Below, piece after piece: positions 1-6,681 of a DNA stretch of 6,820 nt. Below the pieces are notes generated by a model, which saw only the letters and a list, made by a program, of their open reading frames with translations, was not told where the DNA came from and made no database searches. Every line of letters starts with the position of its first letter. The first letter of the stretch is position 1. This DNA is from an uncultured cyanobacterium (GTDB taxonomy: Bacteria > Cyanobacteriota > Cyanobacteriia > Phormidesmidales > Phormidesmidaceae), in the NCBI GenBank assembly GCA_938029995.1, contig CALHGI010000502.1, positions 1-6,820 of the forward strand, in the 5' to 3' direction. A program made the translations under genes and the position numbers.

Positions 1-1
1 G

Positions 2-802
2 GATCTACCGTACTTTGAAGAGGGGGAAGATCTCGTCAGTGCTTTTTTGTTTAAGTATCAGGGGGGCTCCCGCGATCAGTTTTCCAGCGTACTGACCATT
101 ATGCTGCGCTCCATTGGCATTCCAGCTCGTTTAGCGACCGGGTTTGGCCCTGGGCAGTTTAACCCCTTCACCGGGTTTTATATCGTTCGGAATACGGATG
201 CCTACGCCCAAACCGAGGTTTATTTTCCAGGGCAGGGCTGGTTTTACTTCAACCCCATTCCCAATAGCCTATTGTTCTCCCCTGAAGAGGATGGGGCCAA
301 TCCGTTTGGTGTGCTACGCCAGCTATGGCGGTTTTTAGAGGGGGCATTACCCACACCCATTACCCAGGTGCTCCAGCGAGGGTTTCAGCTTCTGGTGGTG
401 GCCCTAGTGGTGCTGCTGCGCTTTTTATCCCGTCTCAATGGCCAGGGTTGGCTCAGCGTGATTTGGTGGGCCGTGGGGTTGACGGGGATTGGTTTTCTCG
501 GCTGGCTAGGGTTTCAGGGTTGGCAACGTTGGCGGCGGAATCTCCGACTGCGGCGTTTGGCCCCCGCTGAACAAATCTATCAGCAGATGTTATGGGTTCT
601 AACCCGCCAGGGCTATGGCAAACGGCCCAGCCAAACACCGTCGGAATATGCGACGTCTCTACAACAGCGTGGGGACTTTAGCCAGGGAACGTTGGTCCGT
701 CAGATGATCGATCGTTATGTGGCCTGGCGCTATGGTAACCACCCCCTAGATGTGGAAGTTTTTCAGGGAGACCTGACAACATTGAAACGTTCTGTGCGTT
801 AG
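2..802 (+). CDS. Transglutaminase-like membrane protein with C-terminal DUF4129 (5'-partial)
   Basis: This is the C-terminal 266 residues of a protein whose frame is open to the left edge, so the true start lies outside the window. Visible residues 1-90 are a transglutaminase-like fold: a GIPAR motif follows the helix that normally carries the catalytic Cys, and EVYFPGQGWFYFNP matches the usual His/Asp strand region. Hydrophobic stretches at about 129-143 and 152-172 look membrane-embedded. Residues about 183-260 (RLAPAEQIYQQML to the RYVAWRYG region) match the DUF4129 tail of TgpA-type proteins. This order (transglutaminase core, membrane helix, DUF4129) is known for the DUF3488/TgpA family, whose N-terminal part is a bundle of membrane helices, here missing. 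The usual Cys, His and Asp appear to be Arg24, Tyr68 and Asn84, so the domain may not be an active transglutaminase. The substrate is unknown. The family call is confident; the function is not. Confidence 0.85.
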   Translation, partial: DLPYFEEGEDLVSAFLFKYQGGSRDQFSSVLTIMLRSIGIPARLATGFGPGQFNPFTGFYIVRNTDAYAQTEVYFPGQGWFYFNPIPNSLLFSPEEDGANPFGVLRQLWRFLEGALPTPITQVLQRGFQLLVVALVVLLRFLSRLNGQGWLSVIWWAVGLTGIGFLGWLGFQGWQRWRRNLRLRRLAPAEQIYQQMLWVLTRQGYGKRPSQTPSEYATSLQQRGDFSQGTLVRQMIDRYVAWRYGNHPLDVEVFQGDLTTLKRSVR

Positions 803-819
803 GAGTCCCATGGAGCGTC

Positions 820-841
820 GGCATCAACTCGTTGCGGTGCC
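820..841. terminator. Weak hairpin in the convergent gap, possible shared terminator
   Basis: GGCATC (820-825) pairs with GGTGCC (836-841), including one G-U pair, around a 10-base loop. It lies 17 bases after the stop of the transglutaminase-like gene and covers the stop of the opposing HslV-like gene. No T-run follows on either strand, so an intrinsic terminator is only a guess. It is the only stem I found in this 21-base gap. Confidence 0.2.
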
Positions 842-1426
842 AGGGACCTGCTGCTTCTGAATTGTTTGGACAAAGACGGGTTCAGAGCAGCCGGGATTAA
901 ACTTGGTGGCGACCAGGGCCGCCTCCCTGGCAATTTCAGTGGCGGTTAGGGGTTGTTTGTAGAGAATTTCTAAGGCCCCCAGGGCAAATCGACAGCCGGA
1001 GCCCACGGCCCAAAATTTGGAATATTCATTAACCTGTCGGTAGGGATTAATGGAAAAAATGCCATGGGGGTTAATCAACATGGCTGTGAGCCACTGGGAC
1101 TCGGTGGGCTGGGTTTTATCATTGCCATTGTCCGTTTTCATGTAGTAGTCGGACTTGAGGGTGTCCTGTTGGGCCAGCAACCAACGAAATACGTCAGTCC
1201 GTGATCCTAGATGGGCAGGTTCGCTACGGCCTAAAAAGTCTTCAAATATGCGCATCACGGCGCAGGAGCCAGAGATGCCTAAAATACTGTCACCGTAGCT
1301 AATCAGCTTGGAGGCATTGACCTGGTATTCGGCCAGGAGCATCAAACCGCTATTGCTACTGCTAATTTGGGTGTCGCATGCGATCGCAACTTCATCAGCC
1401 TTTTGAACAGCCGTAATAATAGTCAT
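824..1426 (-). CDS. HslV-like (proteasome beta-fold) Ntn-hydrolase, orphan peptidase subunit
   Basis: A 200-residue protein of the Ntn-hydrolase/proteasome beta superfamily. Its N-terminus aligns without gaps to mature HslV (TTIVSVRRNGHVVIAGDGQ): Thr2, exposed after Met removal, would be the nucleophile and Asp18 equals HslV Asp17. Lys40 in ASKLISYGDSILGISGS matches HslV Lys33 after a six-residue insertion. WAVGSGCRFALGAL (139-152) matches the conserved GSG strand-helix region. The start is fixed by the need for Thr directly after Met. There is no good Shine-Dalgarno sequence before it. Length is a little above HslV (about 175), mainly from an insertion at about 88-110 and the C-terminal tail. 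No hslU or other ATPase is adjacent, so whether it forms a ring, uses a partner or acts alone cannot be told. The fold is confident; the cellular role is unknown. It ends 21 bases from the convergent neighbour and is divergent to argD. Confidence 0.85.
   Translation of the reverse strand: MTIITAVQKADEVAIACDTQISSSNSGLMLLAEYQVNASKLISYGDSILGISGSCAVMRIFEDFLGRSEPAHLGSRTDVFRWLLAQQDTLKSDYYMKTDNGNDKTQPTESQWLTAMLINPHGIFSINPYRQVNEYSKFWAVGSGCRFALGALEILYKQPLTATEIAREAALVATKFNPGCSEPVFVQTIQKQQVPGTATS
1380..1387. repeat. HIP1 octamer GCGATCGC
   Basis: A perfect GCGATCGC palindrome inside the 5' part of the HslV-like gene. This octamer is strongly over-represented in many cyanobacterial genomes and supports the taxonomic placement. 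Confidence 0.85.
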
Positions 1427-1438
1427 TGAGCGGCAAGA

Positions 1439-1466
1439 AATATATCAATTAACGTCAGTGGGTTAA
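1439..1466 (-). promoter_or_regulatory. Candidate sigma70-type promoter for the HslV-like gene
   Basis: On the minus strand TTAACC (1461-1466, 4 of 6 to TTGACA) is followed after 16 bases by TATATT (1439-1444, 5 of 6 to TATAAT). The -10 element ends only 12 bases before the ATG, so a transcript starting at the usual distance would have a leader of about 5-6 bases. This fits the absence of a Shine-Dalgarno sequence. It is a pattern match only. Confidence 0.3.
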
Positions 1467-1570
1467 GCATGCCCGAAAAAACTGACCACATCTATCAATT
1501 CTCCTAACGGTTAATGCCAGGATGATTGCCTACAATCACCTTAGGAATAAAAACCATCCCAGTTACCCCC

Positions 1571-1586
1571 TGTCAGTTCTTCTACA
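1571..1586. promoter_or_regulatory. NtcA-like palindrome upstream of argD
   Basis: TGTC-N8-TACA matches the palindromic consensus TGTA-N8-TACA of the cyanobacterial nitrogen regulator NtcA at 7 of 8 fixed positions. It lies 52 bases before the argD start. The usual NtcA-activated layout needs a TAN3T -10 box about 22 bases downstream, and I see no good one at 1606-1616. The best -10-like hexamer in the region, TACAAT at 1531-1536, is upstream of the site, which would suit repression better. Arginine synthesis is a plausible NtcA target, but the site may be chance. Confidence 0.25.
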
Positions 1587-1638
1587 GAAAACTGCATGGG
1601 TCTGGGCCTAGGTAACGCGACATAGAAGAGGTCAGTTC

Positions 1639-2916
1639 GTGGTCAATCTAAAACAGCTTGTTAAAAACCCTTTAAAGGCCTTTGGCTCAAAGTCCTCCAA
1701 AGATTTTAAACCCGAGGTATTCGATCGCCATGTGATGACCACCTACGGCCGCTTTCCGCTGGCCTTAACCCGTGGGGCAGGCTGTCGTGTATGGGATGAT
1801 CAAGACAAGGAATATTTAGACTTTGTAGCCGGGATTGCCACCTGTACCCTGGGCCATGCCCATCCGGCAATGGTGGAGGCCGTCACCCAGCAGATTCAGA
1901 CCCTGCACCATGTATCAAATCTTTATTACATCCCAGAGCAGGGAGCCTTGGCCCAATGGCTCACCGAGCATTCCTGTACTGACCGGGTATTTTTCTGCAA
2001 CTCAGGGGCAGAAGCCAATGAGGCGGCCATCAAGCTGGCACGGAAGTATGGCCACACAAAGCTGGGCATTGATGAGCCAGTAATTATCACGGCCAATGCC
2101 AGTTTCCACGGCCGTACCCTGGCCACCATTACAGCCACGGGCCAGCCCAAATACCAAAAGAACTTCGCCCCCCTAGTGCCAGGGTTCCACTACGTGCCCT
2201 TTAACGATATCGAGGCATTAGAACGGGAGATTTTGGCCCTCAATGCCAACGCCCTCCGCGTTGCGGCAATCCTGCTAGAAGCCCTCCAAGGAGAAGGTGG
2301 GGTCAATCCTGGCAATGTCCAGTACTTTAAGCGCGTACGTGAGCTGTGTGATCAGCACAAGATTTTACTAATTCTGGATGAAGTGCAGGTGGGGGTGGGC
2401 CGTACCGGAAAGCTCTGGGGCTATGAAAACCTAGGGATTGAACCCGATGTGATCACCGCCGCCAAGGGACTAGGTGGCGGTGTACCCATTGGTGCCATGC
2501 TCTGCAAATCTAGCTGCGATGTCCTCCAACCTGGCGACCATGCCAGCACCTACGGCGGCAATCCCTTCGTTTGTGGTGTAGCCCTCAGGGTATGTCAAAC
2601 CCTAGAATCAGAAAACCTAATGGCCAACGCAAACGCACGCGGTCAGCAATTGCGACAGGGCTTACTGAAACTAGTGAATGCCTATCCCCATCTATTTGAG
2701 CAGGTACGAGGTTGGGGACTCATTAATGGTCTGGTACTCCAGCCCGATGCCCCCCTAAAAGCCCTCGACATTGTCAAATCAGCCACCGTCCAAGGGTTAC
2801 TGTTGGTACCCGCTGGCCCTCATGTTGTCCGATTTGTCCCCCCCCTAATCGTCAGCGAATCAGAAGTCAACGAAGCCCTCGAAAAGCTAACGACGGCCAT
2901 CCAAAACGTCACCTAA
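1639..2916 (+). CDS. argD: Acetylornithine aminotransferase
   Basis: A 425-residue class III PLP-dependent aminotransferase. It transfers an amino group from glutamate to N-acetylglutamate semialdehyde to give N-acetylornithine, in cytosolic arginine synthesis. NSGAEANEAAIKLAR (121-135) is the phosphate-binding and substrate region. FHGRT is at 156-160, LDEVQVGVGRTG at 246-257 carries Asp247 that contacts the PLP ring nitrogen, Lys276 in ITAAKGLGGG is the Schiff-base lysine, and STYGGNP (303-309) completes the cofactor site. All key residues are present. The start is GTG with GAAGAGG at 1625-1631, 7 bases upstream. The first 30 or so residues precede the usual family core (FDRHVMTTYGRFPLAL) and form a short basic extension, which I recall from other cyanobacterial ArgD. 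Related class III enzymes acting on ornithine, GABA or succinylornithine share these motifs, so substrate breadth is open. It is transcribed alone, divergent from the HslV-like gene. Confidence 0.93.
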   Translation: MVNLKQLVKNPLKAFGSKSSKDFKPEVFDRHVMTTYGRFPLALTRGAGCRVWDDQDKEYLDFVAGIATCTLGHAHPAMVEAVTQQIQTLHHVSNLYYIPEQGALAQWLTEHSCTDRVFFCNSGAEANEAAIKLARKYGHTKLGIDEPVIITANASFHGRTLATITATGQPKYQKNFAPLVPGFHYVPFNDIEALEREILALNANALRVAAILLEALQGEGGVNPGNVQYFKRVRELCDQHKILLILDEVQVGVGRTGKLWGYENLGIEPDVITAAKGLGGGVPIGAMLCKSSCDVLQPGDHASTYGGNPFVCGVALRVCQTLESENLMANANARGQQLRQGLLKLVNAYPHLFEQVRGWGLINGLVLQPDAPLKALDIVKSATVQGLLLVPAGPHVVRFVPPLIVSESEVNEALEKLTTAIQNVT

Positions 2917-2925
2917 CCCGTGGAT

Positions 2926-2986
2926 CCCCTGGTCATTGCATAGTTCATTCACTGATGTACATGAAGAGCTGGGCCATGACCAGGGG
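2926..2986. terminator. Long inverted repeat after argD, possible terminator or structured 3' end
   Basis: CCCCTGGTCAT (2926-2936) and ATGACCAGGGG (2976-2986) are perfect 11-bp inverted repeats starting 10 bases after the argD stop. The 39 bases between them can add a short inner helix, TTCAT (2944-2948) with ATGAA (2961-2965). No T-run follows; the downstream bases are CAAAAGAATAAG. It could end argD transcription or protect its 3' end. The rest of the spacer to 3165 holds no gene I can support. A 10-bp palindrome, AGACGCGTCT (3120-3129), sits 36 bases before the sulfotransferase start, but one such palindrome is not unexpected by chance. Confidence 0.45.
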
Positions 2987-3165
2987 CAAAAGAATAAGAC
3001 GTAAAGCTGAATCCAAAATCAGGGAACTATTTTGCTACGGCGAAGGACTGATCAGTAATCCCCCTTACATTTAGCGATATCTTGCTGAAGCCTAATCATG
3101 GGTGGATTCATTAAACTTTAGACGCGTCTTACCCAACAGTTATGTACTTGCTCGGAAAACGTTAA

Positions 3166-4182
3166 ATGCAATCACCCATTATTCTTGTTGGCCTGCCCCG
3201 TAGCGGCTCGACGTTGGTATCCCGTATTATCAACGACAGTTTGAATTGCTTTATCGTCAACGACTTTTACTATCTGCAATACGTTGAGAGCGTTAATGGA
3301 TTCAATCAATCCAACGCTCACATTAAAGAACTATTGGCTGATTTTATATTTAACCAACTTCAAAATCGCACTCAACCAGAAGACTTAGAAGATGAAGTAT
3401 GGTTTGGCCTGCCTTTCACAGGCGCGAAGCTCAAAGACCTGCAGAATTTTATAGCGGCATATAAAGCGGACGGTAAAACGAAAAACTGGGCACAGGTTTT
3501 GCAAGATATTATGCAGTTTGCAGCCGAGTTGGCAGGTAAACCCATCTGGGGATATAACACTCCCCAGGACTATCTAAATTTCAATAGAATTCACGGTGAA
3601 TTTCCAGAAGCTAAATTTATCTTCCTGATCCGTTCACCCCTATCAACACTGCTGTCGTACAAATACTATTGGACAGTATTGCCAAAGTTTCGCCATGACA
3701 GGGGACGTTATCATCCCGTGATTCAATCGTTGGCTTGGAAAACCTGCGTCAAGACCTACTTTGACCTCAAACAGGAGTACGGCCAAAACCACTGCATGTT
3801 GATCAAATTTGAGGATGTGCTGGGGGATACCGGACAAGTTTTAGAAAAGATGAACCGGTTTGCGGGGATTGAATTTCCTGACATCGATCTGAATTCCTTT
3901 GGGCACAATTCCTCACTATCGAAGGGACAAGGAGAACGCCAGACAAAAAAAATCAGTGGTCTTGAAGTCAAAATTTGTAATTTGTTAACCCAGGCTGAGC
4001 AAAAAAAGCTGAACTATGGCGGACCCTCAGAGCAAAAAGTCGTCTTTTCAGATTTCTTTAATTTGCTCATGATCACCTTTAGAAATTCTGTTTACTACTC
4101 CCATCAGATTGTTTTCTCACGGAATATTCGTCAGCGTGTCTTTAAGTTTGTCAATCAGCTCACCTTACAAACTGGAAAGTAA
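3166..4182 (+). CDS. PAPS-dependent sulfotransferase family protein
   Basis: A complete 338-residue protein of the bacterial sulfotransferase fold, expected to move a sulfuryl group from PAPS to an unknown acceptor. LVGLPRSGSTLVSRII (7-22) is the P-loop-like 5'-phosphosulfate loop. FIFLIRSPLSTLLSYKYYW (151-169) is the 3'-phosphate motif, with Arg156 and Ser164 at the spacing of eight seen in the family. IKFEDVLGDTGQVLEKMNRFAGI (213-235) matches the usual YEDL...FLG segment. The C-terminal 50 residues are not recognisable. There is no signal peptide or clear membrane helix, so it is probably cytosolic. The gene is AT-richer than its neighbours: sampled 60-base lines at 3301, 3961 and 4081 have 18, 22 and 24 G+C, against 34 in argD (2461) and 36 in recF (4681). 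That suggests horizontal acquisition. No strong Shine-Dalgarno sequence precedes the ATG. The acceptor (polysaccharide, lipid, small molecule) cannot be inferred; no sulfate-activation genes are nearby. Confidence 0.85.
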   Translation: MQSPIILVGLPRSGSTLVSRIINDSLNCFIVNDFYYLQYVESVNGFNQSNAHIKELLADFIFNQLQNRTQPEDLEDEVWFGLPFTGAKLKDLQNFIAAYKADGKTKNWAQVLQDIMQFAAELAGKPIWGYNTPQDYLNFNRIHGEFPEAKFIFLIRSPLSTLLSYKYYWTVLPKFRHDRGRYHPVIQSLAWKTCVKTYFDLKQEYGQNHCMLIKFEDVLGDTGQVLEKMNRFAGIEFPDIDLNSFGHNSSLSKGQGERQTKKISGLEVKICNLLTQAEQKKLNYGGPSEQKVVFSDFFNLLMITFRNSVYYSHQIVFSRNIRQRVFKFVNQLTLQTGK

Positions 4183-4187
4183 GATGG

Positions 4188-5327
4188 CTATTTGCTTAGG
4201 AGACGACCATCGGACACATGTAAAACTTGGGATGAGGTGAGCCATTTGGCATCGAATGAGCCCAGGTGAGTCGTGGTGATCAGGGTTTGAAAACGATCCT
4301 GAATCGTATCGAGCAACTGATTTTGACGGTTTAAGTCCAACTCAGCGAGTACATCGTCCAGCAGCAATAGGGGGGGCTCCCCCACCACCGCTTCGATAAG
4401 CTGTAGCTCTGAAAGTTTTAGGGCTAACACTAGGGTGCGCTGCTGGCCTTGGGAACCGTACTGGCGAGCCGGTGTATCGTCAATTGAGAAGTCAATGTCA
4501 TCTCGATGGGGCCCCACTAAGGTGGTGCGCTGATAGTACTCAGCCGTAGTACGGGTTTTGAGCTTGTCCAGAAACGCCTGCTGAATCTCATTGGCATCAT
4601 CACTGTAGATCTCAAGCTCAACATTAGGGGCATAGCGAATCTTCAGCTGCTCAGTGCTGCCGCTAATGGATTGGTGCCACGATTGGGCAATGGGAATGAG
4701 CCGTTTGAGCATGCGGGCGCGTCGCCTAATAACGCGGGTCCCGAGGGTGGCTAGCTGAGCATCCCATAGGGCCAGCTGGGTGGGATCAATCTGGGGTGGC
4801 TGGTCTGGCGTTCGATCAGCCGTCTGCTGTTTGATAAAGGCATTACGCTGTTTAAGGACCTGGTTATACTGCTGCAGAATGTGGACATACACAGGTTCTA
4901 GCTGCATCAGTAATGTGTCGGTCCAGGAACGTCGTCGCCCCGGTCCCCCCCTCACCAAGTCGAGATCTAAGCAGGAAAATTGCACAGCATTTAGGTTACC
5001 GAGAAAATCCTGTTGGCGACGGAGGGTTTCTCCATTGAGAACAGCCGTACGGCGGCTGGCACTGCGTAGGGTGAGCTGCAGGGATGACACCCCCAAGTCT
5101 CGCTTGAGGCGGGCTCGGATCTGTGACATGGCCATAGCATTTTGGACTAGGTCACGATCTCGATTGGTCCGATGGGACTTTAGGGTGGCTAACAGCTCCA
5201 CAGCCTCCAGCAAATTGGATTTTCCCTGGGCATTTTCCCCAAGCAGAATGGTCTTCGGTGCCGAAAACTCAATAGCTTGGTCACTGTAGTTGCGGAACTG
5301 CTGTAGGTGAAGATACTGGAGAAACAT
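4188..5327 (-). CDS. recF: DNA replication and repair protein RecF
   Basis: A complete 379-residue SMC-like ABC ATPase that, with RecO and RecR, helps load RecA at gapped DNA. The N-terminus MFLQYLHLQQFRNYSD is the standard RecF start and fixes the ATG. Walker A is GENAQGKSN (30-38, Lys36). FLGNLNAVQFSCLDLDLVRGGPGRRR (108-133) is the conserved lobe II entry. VGPHRDDIDF (271-280) and the signature GSQGQQRT (291-298) follow. Walker B is LLLLDDVLAELD (320-331, Asp324, Asp325), with the D-loop at its end, and His354 lies in TTTHLGSFD. Length is normal for RecF (about 360-380). Unlike the dnaA-dnaN-recF arrangement of many bacteria, it stands alone here, facing the sulfotransferase across 5 bases and divergent from the glycosyltransferase. 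No Shine-Dalgarno sequence is evident. No residue looks damaged. Confidence 0.96.
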   Translation of the reverse strand: MFLQYLHLQQFRNYSDQAIEFSAPKTILLGENAQGKSNLLEAVELLATLKSHRTNRDRDLVQNAMAMSQIRARLKRDLGVSSLQLTLRSASRRTAVLNGETLRRQQDFLGNLNAVQFSCLDLDLVRGGPGRRRSWTDTLLMQLEPVYVHILQQYNQVLKQRNAFIKQQTADRTPDQPPQIDPTQLALWDAQLATLGTRVIRRRARMLKRLIPIAQSWHQSISGSTEQLKIRYAPNVELEIYSDDANEIQQAFLDKLKTRTTAEYYQRTTLVGPHRDDIDFSIDDTPARQYGSQGQQRTLVLALKLSELQLIEAVVGEPPLLLLDDVLAELDLNRQNQLLDTIQDRFQTLITTTHLGSFDAKWLTSSQVLHVSDGRLLSK

Positions 5328-5354
5328 AGAAGGCTGAAGCGTTATTCCAGTTTA

Positions 5355-5388
5355 GGGGAATGGAGCAAGAGGGCAATGGGGGATGGGG
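5355..5388 (+). other. Four G-runs, possible G-quadruplex between recF and the glycosyltransferase gene
   Basis: G-runs at 5355-5358, 5371-5373, 5378-5382 and 5385-5388 are separated by 12, 4 and 2 bases. The first loop exceeds the canonical limit of 7, so only a relaxed G-quadruplex model fits. The G-rich strand is the template strand for recF. Four nearby runs in a GC-rich region could be coincidence. Confidence 0.25.
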
Positions 5389-5482
5389 AACCCATTGGAT
5401 TTCCCAGGGAATAAGGATTGGGCAGACTAGCGCCTTTACAGTACGTTACATTTAGACAGACTAAGTAAGTGGGGCAATGGGG
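5371..5482 (+). repeat. 11-bp direct repeat GGGCAATGGGG
   Basis: GGGCAATGGGG occurs at 5371-5381 and again at 5472-5482, 101 bases apart, each followed two bases later by ATGG. The second copy ends 2 bases before the glycosyltransferase ATG. Between them lie a 7-bp stem with one G-U pair (TGGGGAA 5384-5390 with TTTCCCA 5400-5406), the palindrome TTCCC-A-GGGAA (5401-5411), and a CAGACTA repeat (5423-5429, 5457-5463). These are unexplained; one could be an operator for either divergent gene. Confidence 0.5.
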
Positions 5483-5484
5483 TC

Positions 5485-6681
5485 ATGGAGTCATGGGTGT
5501 GGGTTGGCGTTTGGAGTTTGGCACTGGCGGTGGCCACGGTTGCAATCTTAATTTTTCATCGTCGGTTGCAGGCATCCTTGGCAACGGCCCCCCGGTTGCC
5601 TCTGTTAGAGACAGCGCCTGAGACCCTACCGACCATTACGCTGATTATTCCGGCCTATAACGAACACATAAATATTACCGAATGCCTGGATGCGGCCCTG
5701 GCTAGTCATTTACCCCACCCCGACCAGTTGCAGATCATTGTGGCCGATGATGAATCAACAGATGATACGGCGGCCTTAGCCGCCACCGTTGCCCTTAACG
5801 ATGCACGGGTTGAGGTGATAACAGTGCCGACCCGCCCCACAGATATTCCCTGGCGGGGCAAAAACTGGGCCTGCGCCAGCGTCGTGGACAAGGCAACGGG
5901 GGACTATTTACTTTTCATTGATGCGGACGTACGCCTAGGCCCCGACGCCATCGCCACGGCATTAGTTGACTGTCAAAATCACCAGGCTGATTTACTGAGC
6001 TGTGGTCCCGGCATCGTTTGTGGTTGTTTAGCTGAGTGGCTAGTGCAGCCCGTGATGATGAGCTGCATCGCCGTCGGCTTTAACTTTGAAGCGGTGAATG
6101 ACCCGAAGGATACAACCACCGCCTTTGCCGCCGGTCCATTTATGCTGTTTCGCCGCAGTGCCTATGAACGCATTGGCGGTCACCGAGCTGTGGCCACGGA
6201 AACCGTAGAAGATGTGGAATTGGCCAAATTGATCAAGAGTAGCGGCCTAACGCTGCGCTATCTGCTCAGCACCGAACTCATTAAAGTGCGCATGTACCAG
6301 ACGTTCGGGGACCTATGGGAAGGTTGGACAAAAAATTACTATGAAGGCGGCGGCCGCAATCTTGGGGCCACCCTCTATTCGGCCTTTGCCCTCAGCTTAA
6401 TTTTTGTCATGCCATGGGTCGGCCTAGGGGCAGGAGTTTGGGGTTCTATCCTTGGCGGCGGCCCAGGCTGGTGGTTGGTGAGTGGTTTCGGTGTCGGCAG
6501 CATTGGGCTACAGGTGTATATGCGTTGGAGCGCACAGCGGGTATTTAATCAGCCGTTTCGCTATTGGTGGTTGGGTTGGCTGAGTGGAGGAATTGTGGTT
6601 GCGATCGCACTGACATCCATTGTTAAAACCGAAACTGGCTGGGGCTGGACCTGGCGTGGGCGATCACTATCCACCTCCTAG
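5485..6681 (+). CDS. Membrane family 2 glycosyltransferase, lipid or carotenoid type
   Basis: A complete 398-residue GT-A fold enzyme with membrane helices. Residues 5-24 form an N-terminal helix. [10 protein letters not shown] (51-60) opens the catalytic domain, DDESTDDT (88-95) binds the nucleotide, FIDADVRL (144-151) holds the metal-binding DAD, and ETVEDVELA (239-247) carries the probable catalytic Asp region. [21 protein letters not shown] (269-289) is a membrane-proximal segment like that of carotenoid and hopanoid glycosyltransferases (CrtQ, CruC, HpnB types). Helices follow at about 298-318, 329-347 and 361-380, and the tail WTWRGR (388-393) is a common closing motif. The acceptor is therefore probably a membrane lipid or carotenoid on the cytosolic face, using a nucleotide sugar, but this is inference from family likeness. 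The start lacks a strong Shine-Dalgarno sequence, and the ATG sits just after a G-rich repeat. The gene is divergent from recF with no same-strand partner. Confidence 0.85.
   Translation: MESWVWVGVWSLALAVATVAILIFHRRLQASLATAPRLPLLETAPETLPTITLIIPAYNEHINITECLDAALASHLPHPDQLQIIVADDESTDDTAALAATVALNDARVEVITVPTRPTDIPWRGKNWACASVVDKATGDYLLFIDADVRLGPDAIATALVDCQNHQADLLSCGPGIVCGCLAEWLVQPVMMSCIAVGFNFEAVNDPKDTTTAFAAGPFMLFRRSAYERIGGHRAVATETVEDVELAKLIKSSGLTLRYLLSTELIKVRMYQTFGDLWEGWTKNYYEGGGRNLGATLYSAFALSLIFVMPWVGLGAGVWGSILGGGPGWWLVSGFGVGSIGLQVYMRWSAQRVFNQPFRYWWLGWLSGGIVVAIALTSIVKTETGWGWTWRGRSLSTS
6601..6608. repeat. HIP1 octamer GCGATCGC
   Basis: A second perfect GCGATCGC, inside the 3' part of the glycosyltransferase gene. 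Together with the copy at 1380 it supports a cyanobacterial source. Confidence 0.85.

Noticed and set aside
1443..1500. Repeated TATCAATT at 1443-1450 and 1493-1500 upstream of the HslV-like gene.
   Set aside because: Only 8 bp, AT-rich and 50 bases apart; weak evidence for an operator.
1639..1737. Possible later start of ArgD at Met33 (ATG 1735).
   Set aside because: Met33 lies within the conserved family core, and the GTG at 1639 has a plausible ribosome binding site. The upstream start is preferred.
2955..3071. Small + strand open frame (38 codons, ATG at 2955, stop at 3069) in the spacer after argD, basic near its start.
   Set aside because: No Shine-Dalgarno sequence, no recognisable family, and its start lies inside the inverted repeat. 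Likely chance.
4780..5289. Long + strand open frame (169 codons) opposite recF.
   Set aside because: It is antisense to well-conserved RecF motifs and has a low-complexity Arg/Ser/Cys-rich product; a shadow of recF.
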